From assembly GCF_000657795.2 (NCBI RefSeq), contig NZ_JHEP02000003.1:62001-126000 (forward strand): 64,000 nucleotides of DNA. Reading direction: 5' to 3'. The translations under genes and the position numbers were made by a program. The notes beneath the pieces are model-generated. The model did not search any database. It was not told where the DNA came from and saw nothing but the letters and a program-made list of their open reading frames with translations. The stretch is from Bordetella pseudohinzii (GTDB lineage: Bacteria > Pseudomonadota > Gammaproteobacteria > Burkholderiales > Burkholderiaceae_B). Positions 15,967 through 26,398 of this stretch are shown here, piece after piece. Each line of letters opens with the position of its first letter. Positions within the stretch are counted from its first letter, which is position 1.

Positions 15967-17394
15967 TCAGTCGTGCTTGATGGCGATGGTCTTGAGCACG
16001 GTAAAGCCGTAGAGCGCTTCAAAACCTTTCTCGCGGCCATGGCCGCTGGCTTTCACGCCGCCAAAGGGCAATTCCACCCCGCCGCCGGCGCCATAGTTGT
16101 TGATGAAGACCTGGCCGCTGCGGATCTTGCGCGCCAGGCGCAGCTGGCGCGCGCCATCGCGCGTCCAGATGCTGGCGGCCAGGCCGTATTGCGTGGCGTT
16201 GGCGATGCGCACCGCGTCGGCTTCGTCGTCGAAGGGGATGGCGACCAGCACCGGGCCGAAGATTTCTTCCTGGGCCAGCAGGTGATCCACCGGCACATTG
16301 GCCAGCAGCGTGGGCGCCTGGAAAAACCCGTCGCCGCCATCGACCACGGCGCCGCGCGCGGCGGTGACGATGCCGTCGTCCTCGGCCTGGCGCAGAAAGC
16401 TCTGCACGCGGTCGAGCTGGCTCTTGCGGATCAGGGGGCCGCAGTCCAGGTCCAGGCCGGCCGGGCCGGCGCGCAGGGCCGAAAATGCCGCCGACAGGCG
16501 CTGCATGACCTTGTCGTAGATGCTGCGCTGGATCAGGATGCGGCTGCCGGCCGAGCAGGTCTGCCCGGCGTTCTGCACGATGGCATTGACCGCCACCGGG
16601 ATGAGGGCGTCGAGGTCGGCGTCGTCGAAGACGATCTGTGGCGACTTGCCGCCCAGCTCCAGCGTGGCCGGCACATGGTTCTCGGCCGCCGTCTGCGTCA
16701 CGAGCACGCCCACGCGTGGCGAGCCGGTAAACGAGATGTGGTCGATGCCGGGGTGGCGCGCCAGCGCGTCGCCGGCTTCGTGGCCATAGCCGGTGATGAT
16801 GTTCAGCGCGCCCGGCGGCAGGCCGACTTCGGCGGCCAGTTCGGCCACGCGCAAGAGCGACAGACAGGCGTCTTCGGCCGGCTTGACCACGCAGGCATTG
16901 CCCGCGGCCAGCGCGCCGCCCACGCTGCGCCCGAAGATCTGCAGCGGGTAGTTCCAGGGCACGATGTGGCCGGTCACGCCATGCGGCTCGCGCAGCGTGA
17001 GCACGGTGTAGCCGTTCTGGTAGGGGATGGTCTCGCCCATCAGCTTGTCGGCCGCGCCGCCGTAGAACTCGAAGTAGCGCGCGATGGCCGTGACGTCGGC
17101 GCGGGCCTGCTTGGTCGGCTTGCCGCAGTCGCGCGATTCGATCTGGGTGAGTTCGTCGTGGTGTTCGAGGATCTTGAGCGACAGGGCCAGCAGGAGGCGG
17201 CCGCGTTCGGCCGCCGACAGGCTGCCCCAGGCGCCTTCATAGGCGCGCCGCGAGGACTGCACCGCGCGGTCGATATCGGCCGCGTTGCCGCGCGCGATTT
17301 GTTCGTAGACCGCGCCGGTGGACGGATCGATGACGTCGATGGTGTCGCTGGTCGAGCCAGGAACAAACCGGTTATCGATGAAATGCTGCTTCAT
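15967..17394 (-). CDS. NAD(P)-dependent aldehyde dehydrogenase
   Basis: A 475-residue aldehyde dehydrogenase that oxidises an aldehyde to the acid. The catalytic Glu lies in ATLELGGKSPQ and the nucleophilic Cys in NAGQTCSAGSR; cofactor and fold motifs are HIVPWNYPLQIFGRS, GNACVVKPAE, FTGSPRVG and ELPFGGVKASGHGREKG. It is closest in flavour to betaine-aldehyde/gamma-aminobutyraldehyde type members, though substrate cannot be read from the sequence. Start 17394 fits the family length. It is the last gene of the ABC-SDR operon, 82 bp after the short-chain dehydrogenase, so an alcohol oxidised by the dehydrogenase may be passed on as an aldehyde. Confidence 0.9.
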   Translation of the reverse strand: MKQHFIDNRFVPGSTSDTIDVIDPSTGAVYEQIARGNAADIDRAVQSSRRAYEGAWGSLSAAERGRLLLALSLKILEHHDELTQIESRDCGKPTKQARADVTAIARYFEFYGGAADKLMGETIPYQNGYTVLTLREPHGVTGHIVPWNYPLQIFGRSVGGALAAGNACVVKPAEDACLSLLRVAELAAEVGLPPGALNIITGYGHEAGDALARHPGIDHISFTGSPRVGVLVTQTAAENHVPATLELGGKSPQIVFDDADLDALIPVAVNAIVQNAGQTCSAGSRILIQRSIYDKVMQRLSAAFSALRAGPAGLDLDCGPLIRKSQLDRVQSFLRQAEDDGIVTAARGAVVDGGDGFFQAPTLLANVPVDHLLAQEEIFGPVLVAIPFDDEADAVRIANATQYGLAASIWTRDGARQLRLARKIRSGQVFINNYGAGGGVELPFGGVKASGHGREKGFEALYGFTVLKTIAIKHD

Positions 17395-17476
17395 GCCTGA
17401 CCACCCTTGAAAAAATAATAATGAGAAAAAGCCACAGCAAAACAAACACATCGTCGCCGCCCGCTGGCGGACGGCG

Positions 17477-18277
17477 TCAGAACTGTACGGAAAGACCTCC
17501 GTCGACGGCCAGCACCTGGCCATTGATGAAAGAGGCCGCCGGCGAGGCCAGGAAGACAGCCGCGCCGGCGATTTCGTGGGGTTGCCCCCAGCGGCCCATG
17601 GGGTTGCGCGCCGCCAGCCTGGGCCCGACCGCGGGGTCGGCCACCATGGCGGCATTGGTTTCGGTGGCGAAGGTGCCGGGCGCGATCGCATTGCTGGTGA
17701 TGCCGGCCGGGCCGAACTCGGCGGCCAGGGCGCGCATCATGCCGGTCAGCCCTTGTTTGGCGGCCGGATAGACCGCGTCGCCGGCGCGGGCCAGTTCGCC
17801 GACCACCGAGGTGATCGCGATCAATCGCCCGCCGCCCTGGCGCAGCATGCGCTCGGCGGCGAGCTTGGCCAGCATGATGCCGGCCACCAGATCGGTGTCG
17901 ATGAGTTCGCGGATTTCGGTGAGCTCCAGCTCGCGCAGGGTCTTGCGGTTGCGCGCGCCGACATTGTTGACCAGGATGTCCAGCCGGCCGCGGCGCGCGT
18001 CGATCTCGGCGAAGGCCGCCCGCATGCCGGCTTCGTCGGCGACATCGAAGGGCAGCGCGGAGGCGTCCAGGCCTGCCTCTCGCAGGCCTTGCGCGGCGGC
18101 CTCGGCGGCGGCGGCATTGCGGCCGTTGATGAGCACATGCGCCCCGCTGGCGGCCATGGCGCGGGCGATTTCCCAGCCCAGGCCCCGGACCGAGCCGGTG
18201 ATCAAGGCCACCTGGCCAGCCAGCGAGAACTGTTGCAGATAGGATAGCGAGGGAGGAAGCGTCGGCGCGGACATCAT
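17477..18277 (-). CDS. Short-chain dehydrogenase/reductase
   Basis: A 266-residue classical SDR. Cofactor motif TGSVRGLG is near residues 27-34, NNVGA near 107, the catalytic Ser in AITSV and the YPAAK Tyr-Lys pair near 170, followed by GITSNAIAPGTFATET and a C-terminal INGQVLAVDGG. The order and details resemble gluconate 5-dehydrogenase type SDRs, which oxidise secondary alcohols of sugars or polyols. Its first codons overlap the stop of the ABC permease gene by ATGA, so it is translationally tied to the transporter. This argues that the imported compound is an alcohol or is turned into one. Confidence 0.88.
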   Translation of the reverse strand: MMSAPTLPPSLSYLQQFSLAGQVALITGSVRGLGWEIARAMAASGAHVLINGRNAAAAEAAAQGLREAGLDASALPFDVADEAGMRAAFAEIDARRGRLDILVNNVGARNRKTLRELELTEIRELIDTDLVAGIMLAKLAAERMLRQGGGRLIAITSVVGELARAGDAVYPAAKQGLTGMMRALAAEFGPAGITSNAIAPGTFATETNAAMVADPAVGPRLAARNPMGRWGQPHEIAGAAVFLASPAASFINGQVLAVDGGLSVQF

Positions 18278-19128
18278 TCGCGGAATTCAGGAGCCCAGTG
18301 CAGCAGTCTACGCTCTAACCAGGTGACGCAATAGACCAGCACGATCCCCACCACGGACAGCAGCGTCACTGCGGCGAACATATCCGTGGCGTTCAGGGTC
18401 GCCAGGGCCGTGATCATCAAATAGCCCATGCCGGTGGTCGAACCGACGAACTCGGCCAGCACCACGCCGATCAGGGCAAAGCTGATGGCGTTGGGCAGGG
18501 CCGCGAACGTCCAGGCCGCCGCCGTGGGGATCTGCACTCGCCACAGGATCTGGCGCGGCGAGCCGCCCAGGGTGCGGCAGAAGTCCACCAGTTCGCGCTC
18601 CACGCTGCGTCCGCCCTTGTAGGTGTTGAAGAACACCAGGAAGAACACCACGAACCACGATGTCACCACCTTGGAGGCCAGCCCCAGGCCGAAGAACATG
18701 GTGATCAGCGGCACGAAGGCGATGCGCGGCATGGAGTTGAAGGCCACGATGAAGGGATTGAAGATGTCGGCCAGGAGGCGGCTGCGCGCCAGCGCCAGGC
18801 CGACGGCAAAGCCGCTGCCCACGCCCACCACCAGGCCGATCAGCGTGGCCTGCAGGGTCAGCCACAGATGGGGCCAGACGGACTGCGGGCCGGGCTGCAG
18901 CCATTGCCACAGCCGCAGCGCCACGCGCGAGGGCTGGCTGATGAAAAAAGGGTCGAACAGCGTGTTCTGCACGAACCAGGGAATGCGGGTGAGCCCTTCC
19001 CAGGCGCCCAGGATGAGCGCCAGCACCAGGATCTGCCAGGCGGTGATGCGCAGGCGGCGCGAGACGGCCTGGCGGCGTTCTTCGCGCAGATGCCGGGCGG
19101 CGTCGGGGGAGAGAGTAGCGGGATTCAT
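18274..19128 (-). CDS. NitT/TauT-type ABC importer permease
   Basis: A 284-residue membrane protein with about six hydrophobic helices and the BPD_transp_1 coupling motif (FCRTLGGSPRQILWRVQIPTAAAWTFAAL) near residue 190. Family text includes FVPLITMFFGLGLASKVVTSWFVVFFLVFFNTYKG, as in SsuC, TauC and ThiX. It overlaps the SDR start at its 3' end and is separated from the ATPase gene by 12 bp. It partners the ATPase at 19141 and the binding protein at 19911. Confidence 0.92.
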   Translation of the reverse strand: MNPATLSPDAARHLREERRQAVSRRLRITAWQILVLALILGAWEGLTRIPWFVQNTLFDPFFISQPSRVALRLWQWLQPGPQSVWPHLWLTLQATLIGLVVGVGSGFAVGLALARSRLLADIFNPFIVAFNSMPRIAFVPLITMFFGLGLASKVVTSWFVVFFLVFFNTYKGGRSVERELVDFCRTLGGSPRQILWRVQIPTAAAWTFAALPNAISFALIGVVLAEFVGSTTGMGYLMITALATLNATDMFAAVTLLSVVGIVLVYCVTWLERRLLHWAPEFRE

Positions 19129-19140
19129 CGTGAAACGGTT

Positions 19141-19910
<770 letters not shown>

Positions 19911-19911
<1 letters not shown>

Positions 19912-20957
19912 CAGAGCCCTCTGGCCTTGCGCACGAAACGCATGTCCACGCAGGCCGAGTAGGGCGCGCGCGCCAGCGCTTCGTTGGAGAACTGCCGGCC
20001 ATCGCCCATGATGGCGGTCAGGCGCGCGTAGGCGTCCTCGGTGATGATGTTGTCTTTCAGGAAGACGCTGTTCTGGTAGACGCCTATGGTTTTCTCGATG
20101 GCCTCGCGCGGAAAGGCGCTGAGGTAGTCGGCGTAGATGGTGTCGGTGACGTCGGCCGCGCTGTGCGCGCTGATGAAATCCTGGGCCTTGACCAGCGCGT
20201 CGATAAAGCCCTGCACCACTTCGGGACGGCGCTCGATGGTGTCGCGCAGCGTCAGGGCGGCGATGCCGGGCACATCGCCGCCCATGAAGGCCTGCCACGA
20301 GGCGTCGGTGGTCGCATCGAAGATCGGCACGCCCCAGCCCTCGGCCTGGGCCTGCTCCATCATCGACATGGTCGCCATGCTGGCCGATACCGAGCCCGTC
20401 TTCAGCGCCCCCAGCATGGTGGCCAGGTCGCCCAGCGGGCGGATATCCACCTTGTCGCCCACGCCGGCTTTCTGCATCAGGTAGACGGCCATCAGCCAGG
20501 TGCTGGACTGGGGCTGGGTCGCGCCCATGCGCTTGCCGGCCAGATCTTTCAGCTCGCGCACCTTGCCGCTGTCGTAGTCTTCCTTGCGCACGATCACGTT
20601 GGCATAGGTCAGCTTGCGGTCAAAGCCGAACACCAGCGTGGCGGGCTTGCCCGCCAGGGTCAGCGCCGGCGCGGCGGTGGCGGCGGTGGCGCCGAACAGG
20701 ATCTGCCCGGCCGCCAGCAGCTGGTTGGTGCGCGGGCCGCTTTGGGAATTGAGGTATTCCACGTCCAGCCCGTTGGCGCCGAAATACCCTTTTTTCAGGG
20801 CGACATAGCCGGCGGCGAAAAAGGGGTCGATGCTGCCCTGACCGTAGACGGCCTTGCCCAGGCGGTTCTGCGCCAGGGCCGGCAGGCCCAGCAGCGAGGT
20901 CGCGGCCGCGCTGGCCAGCAACTGGCGGCGCGTCAGGCCGCGGGAGCGAGAAATCAT
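19911..20957 (-). CDS. NMT1/THI5-like ABC substrate-binding protein
   Basis: A 348-residue exported receptor. The N-terminus SRGLTRRQLLASAAATSLLGL with AQ after it is a signal peptide with a twin-Arg pair, so Tat or Sec export is possible. The mature region has the NMT1 features FFAAGYVALKKGYFGANGLDVEYL and an aromatic-poor, flexible fold typical of sulfonate, pyrimidine-precursor or aromatic-acid receptors. It is the first gene of a five-gene operon with ATPase, permease, SDR and aldehyde dehydrogenase. ATG 20957 is chosen for the signal peptide; a 14-codon longer reading is possible. Confidence 0.88.
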
Positions 20958-21023
20958 GTCGTCCTCTGTGATGTCGTGATGGCGTGGCAGTGTCGCCAAC
21001 GATACCGCAGTCGCCGTCTGGCG

Positions 21024-21054
21024 GAAAAAAACATGCCCGGCGAGCCGGGCATGT
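21024..21054 (-). terminator. Intrinsic terminator of topB
   Basis: On the minus strand ACATGCCCGGC and GCCGGGCATGT form a perfect 11-bp stem with a two-base turn, followed directly by a run of T (complement of AAAAAA at 21025-21030). It lies 21 bp after the topB stop codon. Confidence 0.92.
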
Positions 21055-21074
21055 CGGGATGGCGCTGGAAGCGT

Positions 21075-23711
21075 TCAGCCGGCCGTTTTCTTGGCGGCCG
21101 CCTTTTTGACCGCGGTCTTGGCGGCCGTTTTGGCGGCCGTCTTGGTGGCGGTTTTCTTGGCGGCCGTTTTTTTCACGGCGGTCTTGGCCGGAGCCTTCTT
21201 GGCGGCGGTCTTGGCCGGCGTCTTGCTGGCTGTCTTGGCCGCGCCGCGTCCCGGCTTGTCGCCGCGCGGCTCGAATTCAAAGCCGATCTTGCCGTCGGGC
21301 TGGCGCACGAGGTAGGCCTTGAACTTGCGGTTGGTGCGGCTGGAGACGAAGCCGTCGAGCAGATCGCTGCGGCCTTCGGACAGCAGCTTGCTCATCTGCT
21401 CGCGCGAGATCTCCTGCTGCAGGATGACCTTGCCCGAACGGAAGTCGCAGCTCTTTTGCGGGCCGACCGCTTTTTCGCAGACATAGCTCATGCCATGCTC
21501 GAACACGCGCGAGCCGCACTTCGGGCAGTTGCCCACCGGCGTATGGCCGCTGAAGTCCACGGGCTCGTTGTCGTCGTCGTCGCTCTGGCCGAAGTCGAAT
21601 TCCAGCTTGTACTCGTCGCTGATGCGCAAAATGGCGGCAAAGGGGCGGCCCATCTTGCTGATGAAGCCCTGCAGGGGGCCGATTTCGCGCTTGGCCAGCA
21701 GCTCTTCCACTTCGGGCAGCTCGAAGGTGCGCCCGCCGGGGTGCTTGCTGATCGAAAAATCGCATTGCGTGCAGGCATAGCGGCGGTAGTTTTCCTTGAC
21801 CACGCCGCCGCATTTCGGGCAGGGCGTCTGCAGGGTGGCGTAGTCGCCCGGCACCGTATCGCGTTCGTATTCCTTGGCGCGCTTGACGATGATCTGCGTC
21901 ATCTGCGCGATCTCGCGCATGAAGGCTTCGCGGTTCAGGCCGCCCTGCTCGATCTGCTTGAGCTTGTGTTCCCACTCGCCGGTCAATTCGGGCGAAGTCA
22001 GTTCGGTGACGTCCAGGCCCGCGAGCAGCGTCATGAGCTGGCGCGCCTTGGCGGTCGGCACCAGGTCGCGGCCATCGCGGCGCAGATACCCCTCATTGAG
22101 CAGGCCTTCGATGATGGCCGCCCGCGTGGCCGGCGTGCCCAGGCCGCGCTCGGACATGGCCTCGCGCAGCTCTTCGTCGTCGACCAGCTTGCCGGCGCCT
22201 TCCATGGCCGACAGCAGCGTGGCTTCGTTGTAGCGGGCCGGCGGCTTGGTGGCCAGGGCTTCGGCGCGCACATCCTCGGCGCGCACGGTCTCGCCATCGG
22301 CCACGGGCACCAGGTTGGCGTCCTCGCCCTGGGCCTCCTTGCCGTAGACGGCCAGCCAGCCCGGCGAAACCAGCACCTTGCCCTCGGTCTTGAAGCGATG
22401 CCCCTGGACCTGGGTCAGGCGGGTGGTGACGCGGTATTCGGCCGCCGGGAAGAACACCGCCAGGAAGCGCTTGAGCACCAGGTCGTAGATCTTGCCCTCG
22501 GCCTCGCTCAGGTCATGCGGGATCTGCAGCGTGGGGATGATGGCGAAGTGATCCGATACCTTCTTGTTGTCGAAGATGCGGCGGTTGGGCTTGACCCAGT
22601 CATTGCTCACCACGGTGCCGGCATGGCGGGCCAGCCCACCCACCGCGTGGGAGTCGCCTTCGGCCAGCGCGCGCATGGTCTGGCGCACCGTGTTGATGTA
22701 GTCCTCGGGTAGATAGCGCGAATCGGTACGCGGGTAGGTCAGCGCCTTGTGGCGTTCATACAGCGTCTGGGCCAGGGCCAGCGTGGTCTTGGCCGAGAAG
22801 CCGAAGCGGCCGTTGGCCTCGCGCTGCAGCGAGGTCAGGTCGTAGAGGGCCGGCGACATCTGGGTCGAGGGCTTGGACTCCTCGGTGACTTCGCCCGCCT
22901 GGCCGCGGCAGGCGGCCACCACGCTTTGCGCGGCCGCTTGCGACCATAGGCGGGATTCGCGTTTTTCGGGGTCGCGCTCGTCCTTCTTGAAATCCGGATC
23001 GATCCAGCGGCCCTCGTACAGGCCGGCGGCGGCCACGAACGTGGCGTGCACCTCCCAGTAATCGCGCGAGACGAAGCTGCGGATGCGGTTCTCGCGCTCG
23101 GCCACGATGGCCAGCGTGGGCGTCTGCACGCGGCCCACGGGGGTCTTGAAGAAGCCGCCGTCCTTGCTGTTGAAGGCCGTCATGGCGCGGGTGCCATTGA
23201 TGCCCACCAGCCAGTCGGCCTCGGCCCGCGAGCGGGCGGCCGCCTCCAGCGGCTTGAGCTGGACATCGTCGCGCAGATTTTCGAAGGCTTCGCGGATGGC
23301 CGCCTGCGTCATGGATTGCAGCCACAGGCGCTGGATCGGCTTTTTGACCCCCGCGTACTGGATGATGTAGCGGAAGATGAGTTCGCCCTCGCGGCCGGCG
23401 TCACAGGCGTTGATGATGGCGTCCACATCCTTGCGCTTGGCCAGGCGCACGAGCAGCTTCAGGCGCTCGGCGGATTTCTTGTCGGTCGGGCCCAGCTCGA
23501 AAGCAGGTGGAATCACCGGCAGATGGGTGAAGCTCCATTTACCCTTGACCGGATCATTGGGCGCCACCAGACTGAGCAAATGTCCGATACTGGAAGCCAG
23601 TACGTAACGTTCGCTTTCAAAATAGTCGCCCTCGCGCGCAAAGCCTCCTAGAGCGCGTGATATATCCAGGGCTACCGAGGGCTTTTCGGCAATGATCAGC
23701 GTTTTGTTCAT
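21075..23711 (-). CDS. topB: DNA topoisomerase III with Lys/Ala-rich tail
   Basis: An 878-residue type IA topoisomerase, far longer than E. coli TopB (653). It begins with the Toprim domain (LIIAEKPSVALDISRALGGF; acidic DAGREGELIFRYI near residue 105), and the catalytic Tyr lies in YPRTDSRYLPEDY near residue 335. Two four-Cys zinc ribbons follow (CPKCGG..CTQC and CPKCGS..C), then about 55 residues of Ala/Lys/Thr repeats ending in AAKKTAG. The enzyme relaxes and decatenates single-strand-containing DNA. It stands alone on the minus strand with its own terminator; its start faces the divergent DUF2157 protein across 63 bp. Confidence 0.96.
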   Translation of the reverse strand: MNKTLIIAEKPSVALDISRALGGFAREGDYFESERYVLASSIGHLLSLVAPNDPVKGKWSFTHLPVIPPAFELGPTDKKSAERLKLLVRLAKRKDVDAIINACDAGREGELIFRYIIQYAGVKKPIQRLWLQSMTQAAIREAFENLRDDVQLKPLEAAARSRAEADWLVGINGTRAMTAFNSKDGGFFKTPVGRVQTPTLAIVAERENRIRSFVSRDYWEVHATFVAAAGLYEGRWIDPDFKKDERDPEKRESRLWSQAAAQSVVAACRGQAGEVTEESKPSTQMSPALYDLTSLQREANGRFGFSAKTTLALAQTLYERHKALTYPRTDSRYLPEDYINTVRQTMRALAEGDSHAVGGLARHAGTVVSNDWVKPNRRIFDNKKVSDHFAIIPTLQIPHDLSEAEGKIYDLVLKRFLAVFFPAAEYRVTTRLTQVQGHRFKTEGKVLVSPGWLAVYGKEAQGEDANLVPVADGETVRAEDVRAEALATKPPARYNEATLLSAMEGAGKLVDDEELREAMSERGLGTPATRAAIIEGLLNEGYLRRDGRDLVPTAKARQLMTLLAGLDVTELTSPELTGEWEHKLKQIEQGGLNREAFMREIAQMTQIIVKRAKEYERDTVPGDYATLQTPCPKCGGVVKENYRRYACTQCDFSISKHPGGRTFELPEVEELLAKREIGPLQGFISKMGRPFAAILRISDEYKLEFDFGQSDDDDNEPVDFSGHTPVGNCPKCGSRVFEHGMSYVCEKAVGPQKSCDFRSGKVILQQEISREQMSKLLSEGRSDLLDGFVSSRTNRKFKAYLVRQPDGKIGFEFEPRGDKPGRGAAKTASKTPAKTAAKKAPAKTAVKKTAAKKTATKTAAKTAAKTAVKKAAAKKTAG
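21078..21240 (-). repeat. Lys/Ala/Thr-rich repeat tail of TopB
   Basis: The last ~55 codons are short repeats of AAKKT, AKTAAK and AVKKA type, built from GCG/GCC/AAG/ACC-like codons and slightly variable, resembling the C-terminal tails of bacterial histone H1-like proteins. They add strong positive charge. Confidence 0.85.
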
Positions 23712-23774
23712 GTGTATCCAGTGGCGGCAGTCCCGCCTCGATTAGCGCGGATGATAAGAGGGGAGATTCGCGGC

Positions 23775-26396
23775 ATGCAAGTCGGCACTACTCGGCAAGT
23801 GGGATCGGAACTGCACGCATGGCGTCAATTTCTCGGGCGAACGACGCTCTGGCTGGCGGTTTTGCTGCTGGGCAGCGGGGTGATCTGCTGGGTCGCGGCC
23901 AACTGGCCCGGCATGGGGATAAGCCGCCGTTTCGCCCTGGCCCAGGGTCTGCTGGCCGTCTCGGTCCTGGCCAGTCTCTGGCTCGCCCTGCGGTTGAGGG
24001 GGACGGATCGATTGCGGCAACAGGCCGCCGGCGCGGTCCTGACGCTGTCCGGCCTCTTGCTGGGCGCCCTGCTGGCCCTCCTGGGTCAAACCTACCAGAC
24101 CGGCGCCGATACCTGGGAGCTTTTTGCCTGGTGGGCGCTGTTGCTGCTGCCCTGGGCCCTGGCCGCCGCCAGCCAGGTTCTTTGGCTGCTTTGGTGCCTG
24201 GTCGTCAACGCCGCCCTGGGTCTGTGGATAGGTGAGCACTTACTTGCATGGTGGAATCAGGTCTCCGACCCCGCTTTTGCCGCCCTGGTCATGGCCCTGG
24301 CCAATCTCATCATGCTGGGCGTCTGGGAGATGATGGTCCGCCTGCGGCATAGCCGCACCCGGGTCGGTCCCCGGGTTTTGGCCTTCCTGGCCCTGATCGC
24401 CCTGATCCTGCCCCTGCTGTTCGGCGATGTCGTCTTCGGCCGCCATGGCCATGTCACCGCCCTGGCCTGGATCGCGGTCACGCTGGGGCTGGGGTATTTC
24501 TATTATCGCGGTCGCCGCGACCTGGTCATCCTGGCCATGCTGGCCGCCGGGGTGATCTGCGTGTCGCTGCGCGTGGCCGGCGACTGGCTGATGGAGCTGG
24601 CGCCCGGCGCCTGGGCCGCCCTGCCCCTGGCCGCCCTGCTCATGGCCGAGGCGGTCTGGGCCGCCCGCTGGCTGCGCCGTCTGGGCGAGCGGGGCCAGCC
24701 GGCCGAAGGCGCCCGCGCGGCCACGCAGGCGGCCGACGCCGAACCGGCCGGCATCTCGGCCGGCCTGAGCGTGGATCCGGCCGATGACGCCGCGCCCGTC
24801 ATCGGGCTGGCCGAGGACACCGGCACGGGCGGCAGCGCCACGGCGCCCTGGTATGTGCAGGGGCTGCTGGGCCTGAGCGCCTGGCTGGCCACCATCCTCC
24901 TGCTGGTCTTCCTGTTCTTTTCCGGCATGGTGACCAGCGACCAGGGCGCGGTCGTCTTCGGCCTCATCCTGTGCGCGGCCGGCGTGGCGGTGCTGCGCGC
25001 CGCGGCCGGGCCGTTCTGGCGGCAATGCGCCATCGCCATGGCGTTCGCCGGGCAGCTGCTGGTGGTCTTCAGCTTCGTGGGCAATGATTCGATCGCCAGC
25101 GCCTGCCTTTTCATCGTGCTGCTGGCGGCCGCCGTCTATGCCCTGGCGCCCGACGCGCTGCTGCGCTTTCTGAGCGGCGGCCTGATCGCCTTCGGCATGA
25201 CGGGCCTGGTGTGGCAGGCCCTGCAGCCCGACATGGGCCGCAATGATGTGCTGGAAATGTGGCTGGCGCTGGACATGCTGCGCGCCACCTTCCTGTGGCT
25301 GCCCGTCGCCGTGCTGGGCGCCTGGCTGGCCGCGCTGGCCTTTTGCGCCGACCGGCGCCTGGCGCGCGCGCGGCCTCATTTTCTCGAACCCCTGGCCTGG
25401 GCTTTCGTGGTGGCCGTGCAGGGCATGGTCTGGATGGCGGGCGGCGTCGGCGTGGACCAGCTGCCCTCGCTCTGGAAGCTGCACCGCCTGCCCGCGTTCC
25501 TGAATATCGCGGGCGCCCTGCTGCCGGCCGCGGCGGCGCTCTGGCTGCTGTGGCCCCGCCGGCGGGTGCTGACCCGTGCGCTGGTCGTCATCACGCCCCT
25601 GGCCCTGCTGGTGCTGGCCCTGTTCTGGCTGCCCAGCCCCGGCATTGCCTTCGCGCTGACCTGGCTGCTGCTGGGCTTTGGCCTGAACAAACCGCGGCTG
25701 ACCGGCTTTGGCGTCTTGAGCCTGCTGGCCTATCTGCTGCTGTACTACTACCAGCTGGACGTGCCCCTGCTGCAGAAGGCGGCCTGGCTGGCGGGCGCCG
25801 CCGTGCTGCTTTTCCTGCTGCGCGTGCTGGTCTGGCTGCTGCCTCGCCTGATGCGCACCGACGACGGCGCACGGCCGGCGCTGTCGCCGCCCGCGCCGGC
25901 CATGCGCCGCCGCGCGGCCGTGGTGCTGGCCGGCCTGGCGCTGGTGCTGGCGGTGTGCAACATCACCATCTACCAGCGCGAGCAATTGCTGGCCCATGGG
26001 CAGGTGGCCATCCTGGAGCTGGCGCCGGTGGATCCGCGTTCCCTCATGCAGGGCGACTACATGGCCTTGCGTTTTGCGGCGGGTACGGCGGTCACCAAGC
26101 TGCGCCAGGCCGATGAACAGACCGGCACCGATGGCTATCTCGTGCTGTCGCCCGATGCGCGCGGCGTGGCCCAGCCCCTGCGCATCCAGGCCAAGGCGGA
26201 CCCGCATGCCGCGCCCGAGCTGGTGTTGCGCTACCGGGTGCGGCCGGACGGGGTGCGCATCGTCACCAATGCCTATTTCTTTCCCGAGGGCGAGGCGGCC
26301 CGCTACGAGCGCGCGCGCTACGGCGAGGTCAGGCTGGACGGCAGCGGCACCGGGCTGCTGGTGCGCATGCTGGGCGAGGACCTCAAGCCGCTGTAG
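23775..26396 (+). CDS. Large membrane protein: DUF2157 + DUF4401 + GDYXXLXY
   Basis: An 873-residue polytopic protein with many hydrophobic segments. The N-terminal third matches the DUF2157 type (LGSGVICWVAANWPGM, LTLSGLLLGALLALLGQTYQTGADTWELFAWWALLLLPWALAA), the middle resembles DUF4401, and the C-terminal soluble part carries the GDYXXLXY signature as MQGDYMALRF near residue 760. In many bacteria these are two or three separate genes; here they are one chain, with a charged Ala/Asp-rich linker around residues 310-350. Function is not known. Start 23775 follows GAGGGGAG; other in-frame ATGs at 23712 and 23751 are possible. It ends one base pair from gluQ. Confidence 0.8.
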   Translation: MQVGTTRQVGSELHAWRQFLGRTTLWLAVLLLGSGVICWVAANWPGMGISRRFALAQGLLAVSVLASLWLALRLRGTDRLRQQAAGAVLTLSGLLLGALLALLGQTYQTGADTWELFAWWALLLLPWALAAASQVLWLLWCLVVNAALGLWIGEHLLAWWNQVSDPAFAALVMALANLIMLGVWEMMVRLRHSRTRVGPRVLAFLALIALILPLLFGDVVFGRHGHVTALAWIAVTLGLGYFYYRGRRDLVILAMLAAGVICVSLRVAGDWLMELAPGAWAALPLAALLMAEAVWAARWLRRLGERGQPAEGARAATQAADAEPAGISAGLSVDPADDAAPVIGLAEDTGTGGSATAPWYVQGLLGLSAWLATILLLVFLFFSGMVTSDQGAVVFGLILCAAGVAVLRAAAGPFWRQCAIAMAFAGQLLVVFSFVGNDSIASACLFIVLLAAAVYALAPDALLRFLSGGLIAFGMTGLVWQALQPDMGRNDVLEMWLALDMLRATFLWLPVAVLGAWLAALAFCADRRLARARPHFLEPLAWAFVVAVQGMVWMAGGVGVDQLPSLWKLHRLPAFLNIAGALLPAAAALWLLWPRRRVLTRALVVITPLALLVLALFWLPSPGIAFALTWLLLGFGLNKPRLTGFGVLSLLAYLLLYYYQLDVPLLQKAAWLAGAAVLLFLLRVLVWLLPRLMRTDDGARPALSPPAPAMRRRAAVVLAGLALVLAVCNITIYQREQLLAHGQVAILELAPVDPRSLMQGDYMALRFAAGTAVTKLRQADEQTGTDGYLVLSPDARGVAQPLRIQAKADPHAAPELVLRYRVRPDGVRIVTNAYFFPEGEAARYERARYGEVRLDGSGTGLLVRMLGEDLKPL

Positions 26397-26398
26397 CC

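Noticed and set aside
20163-22712. Very long plus-strand open frame (849 codons) opposite topB
   Set aside because: Its translation is a low-complexity Gly/Ala/Arg/His mixture, and it overlaps a full topB with clear motifs. It is a shadow caused by GC-rich codon use.
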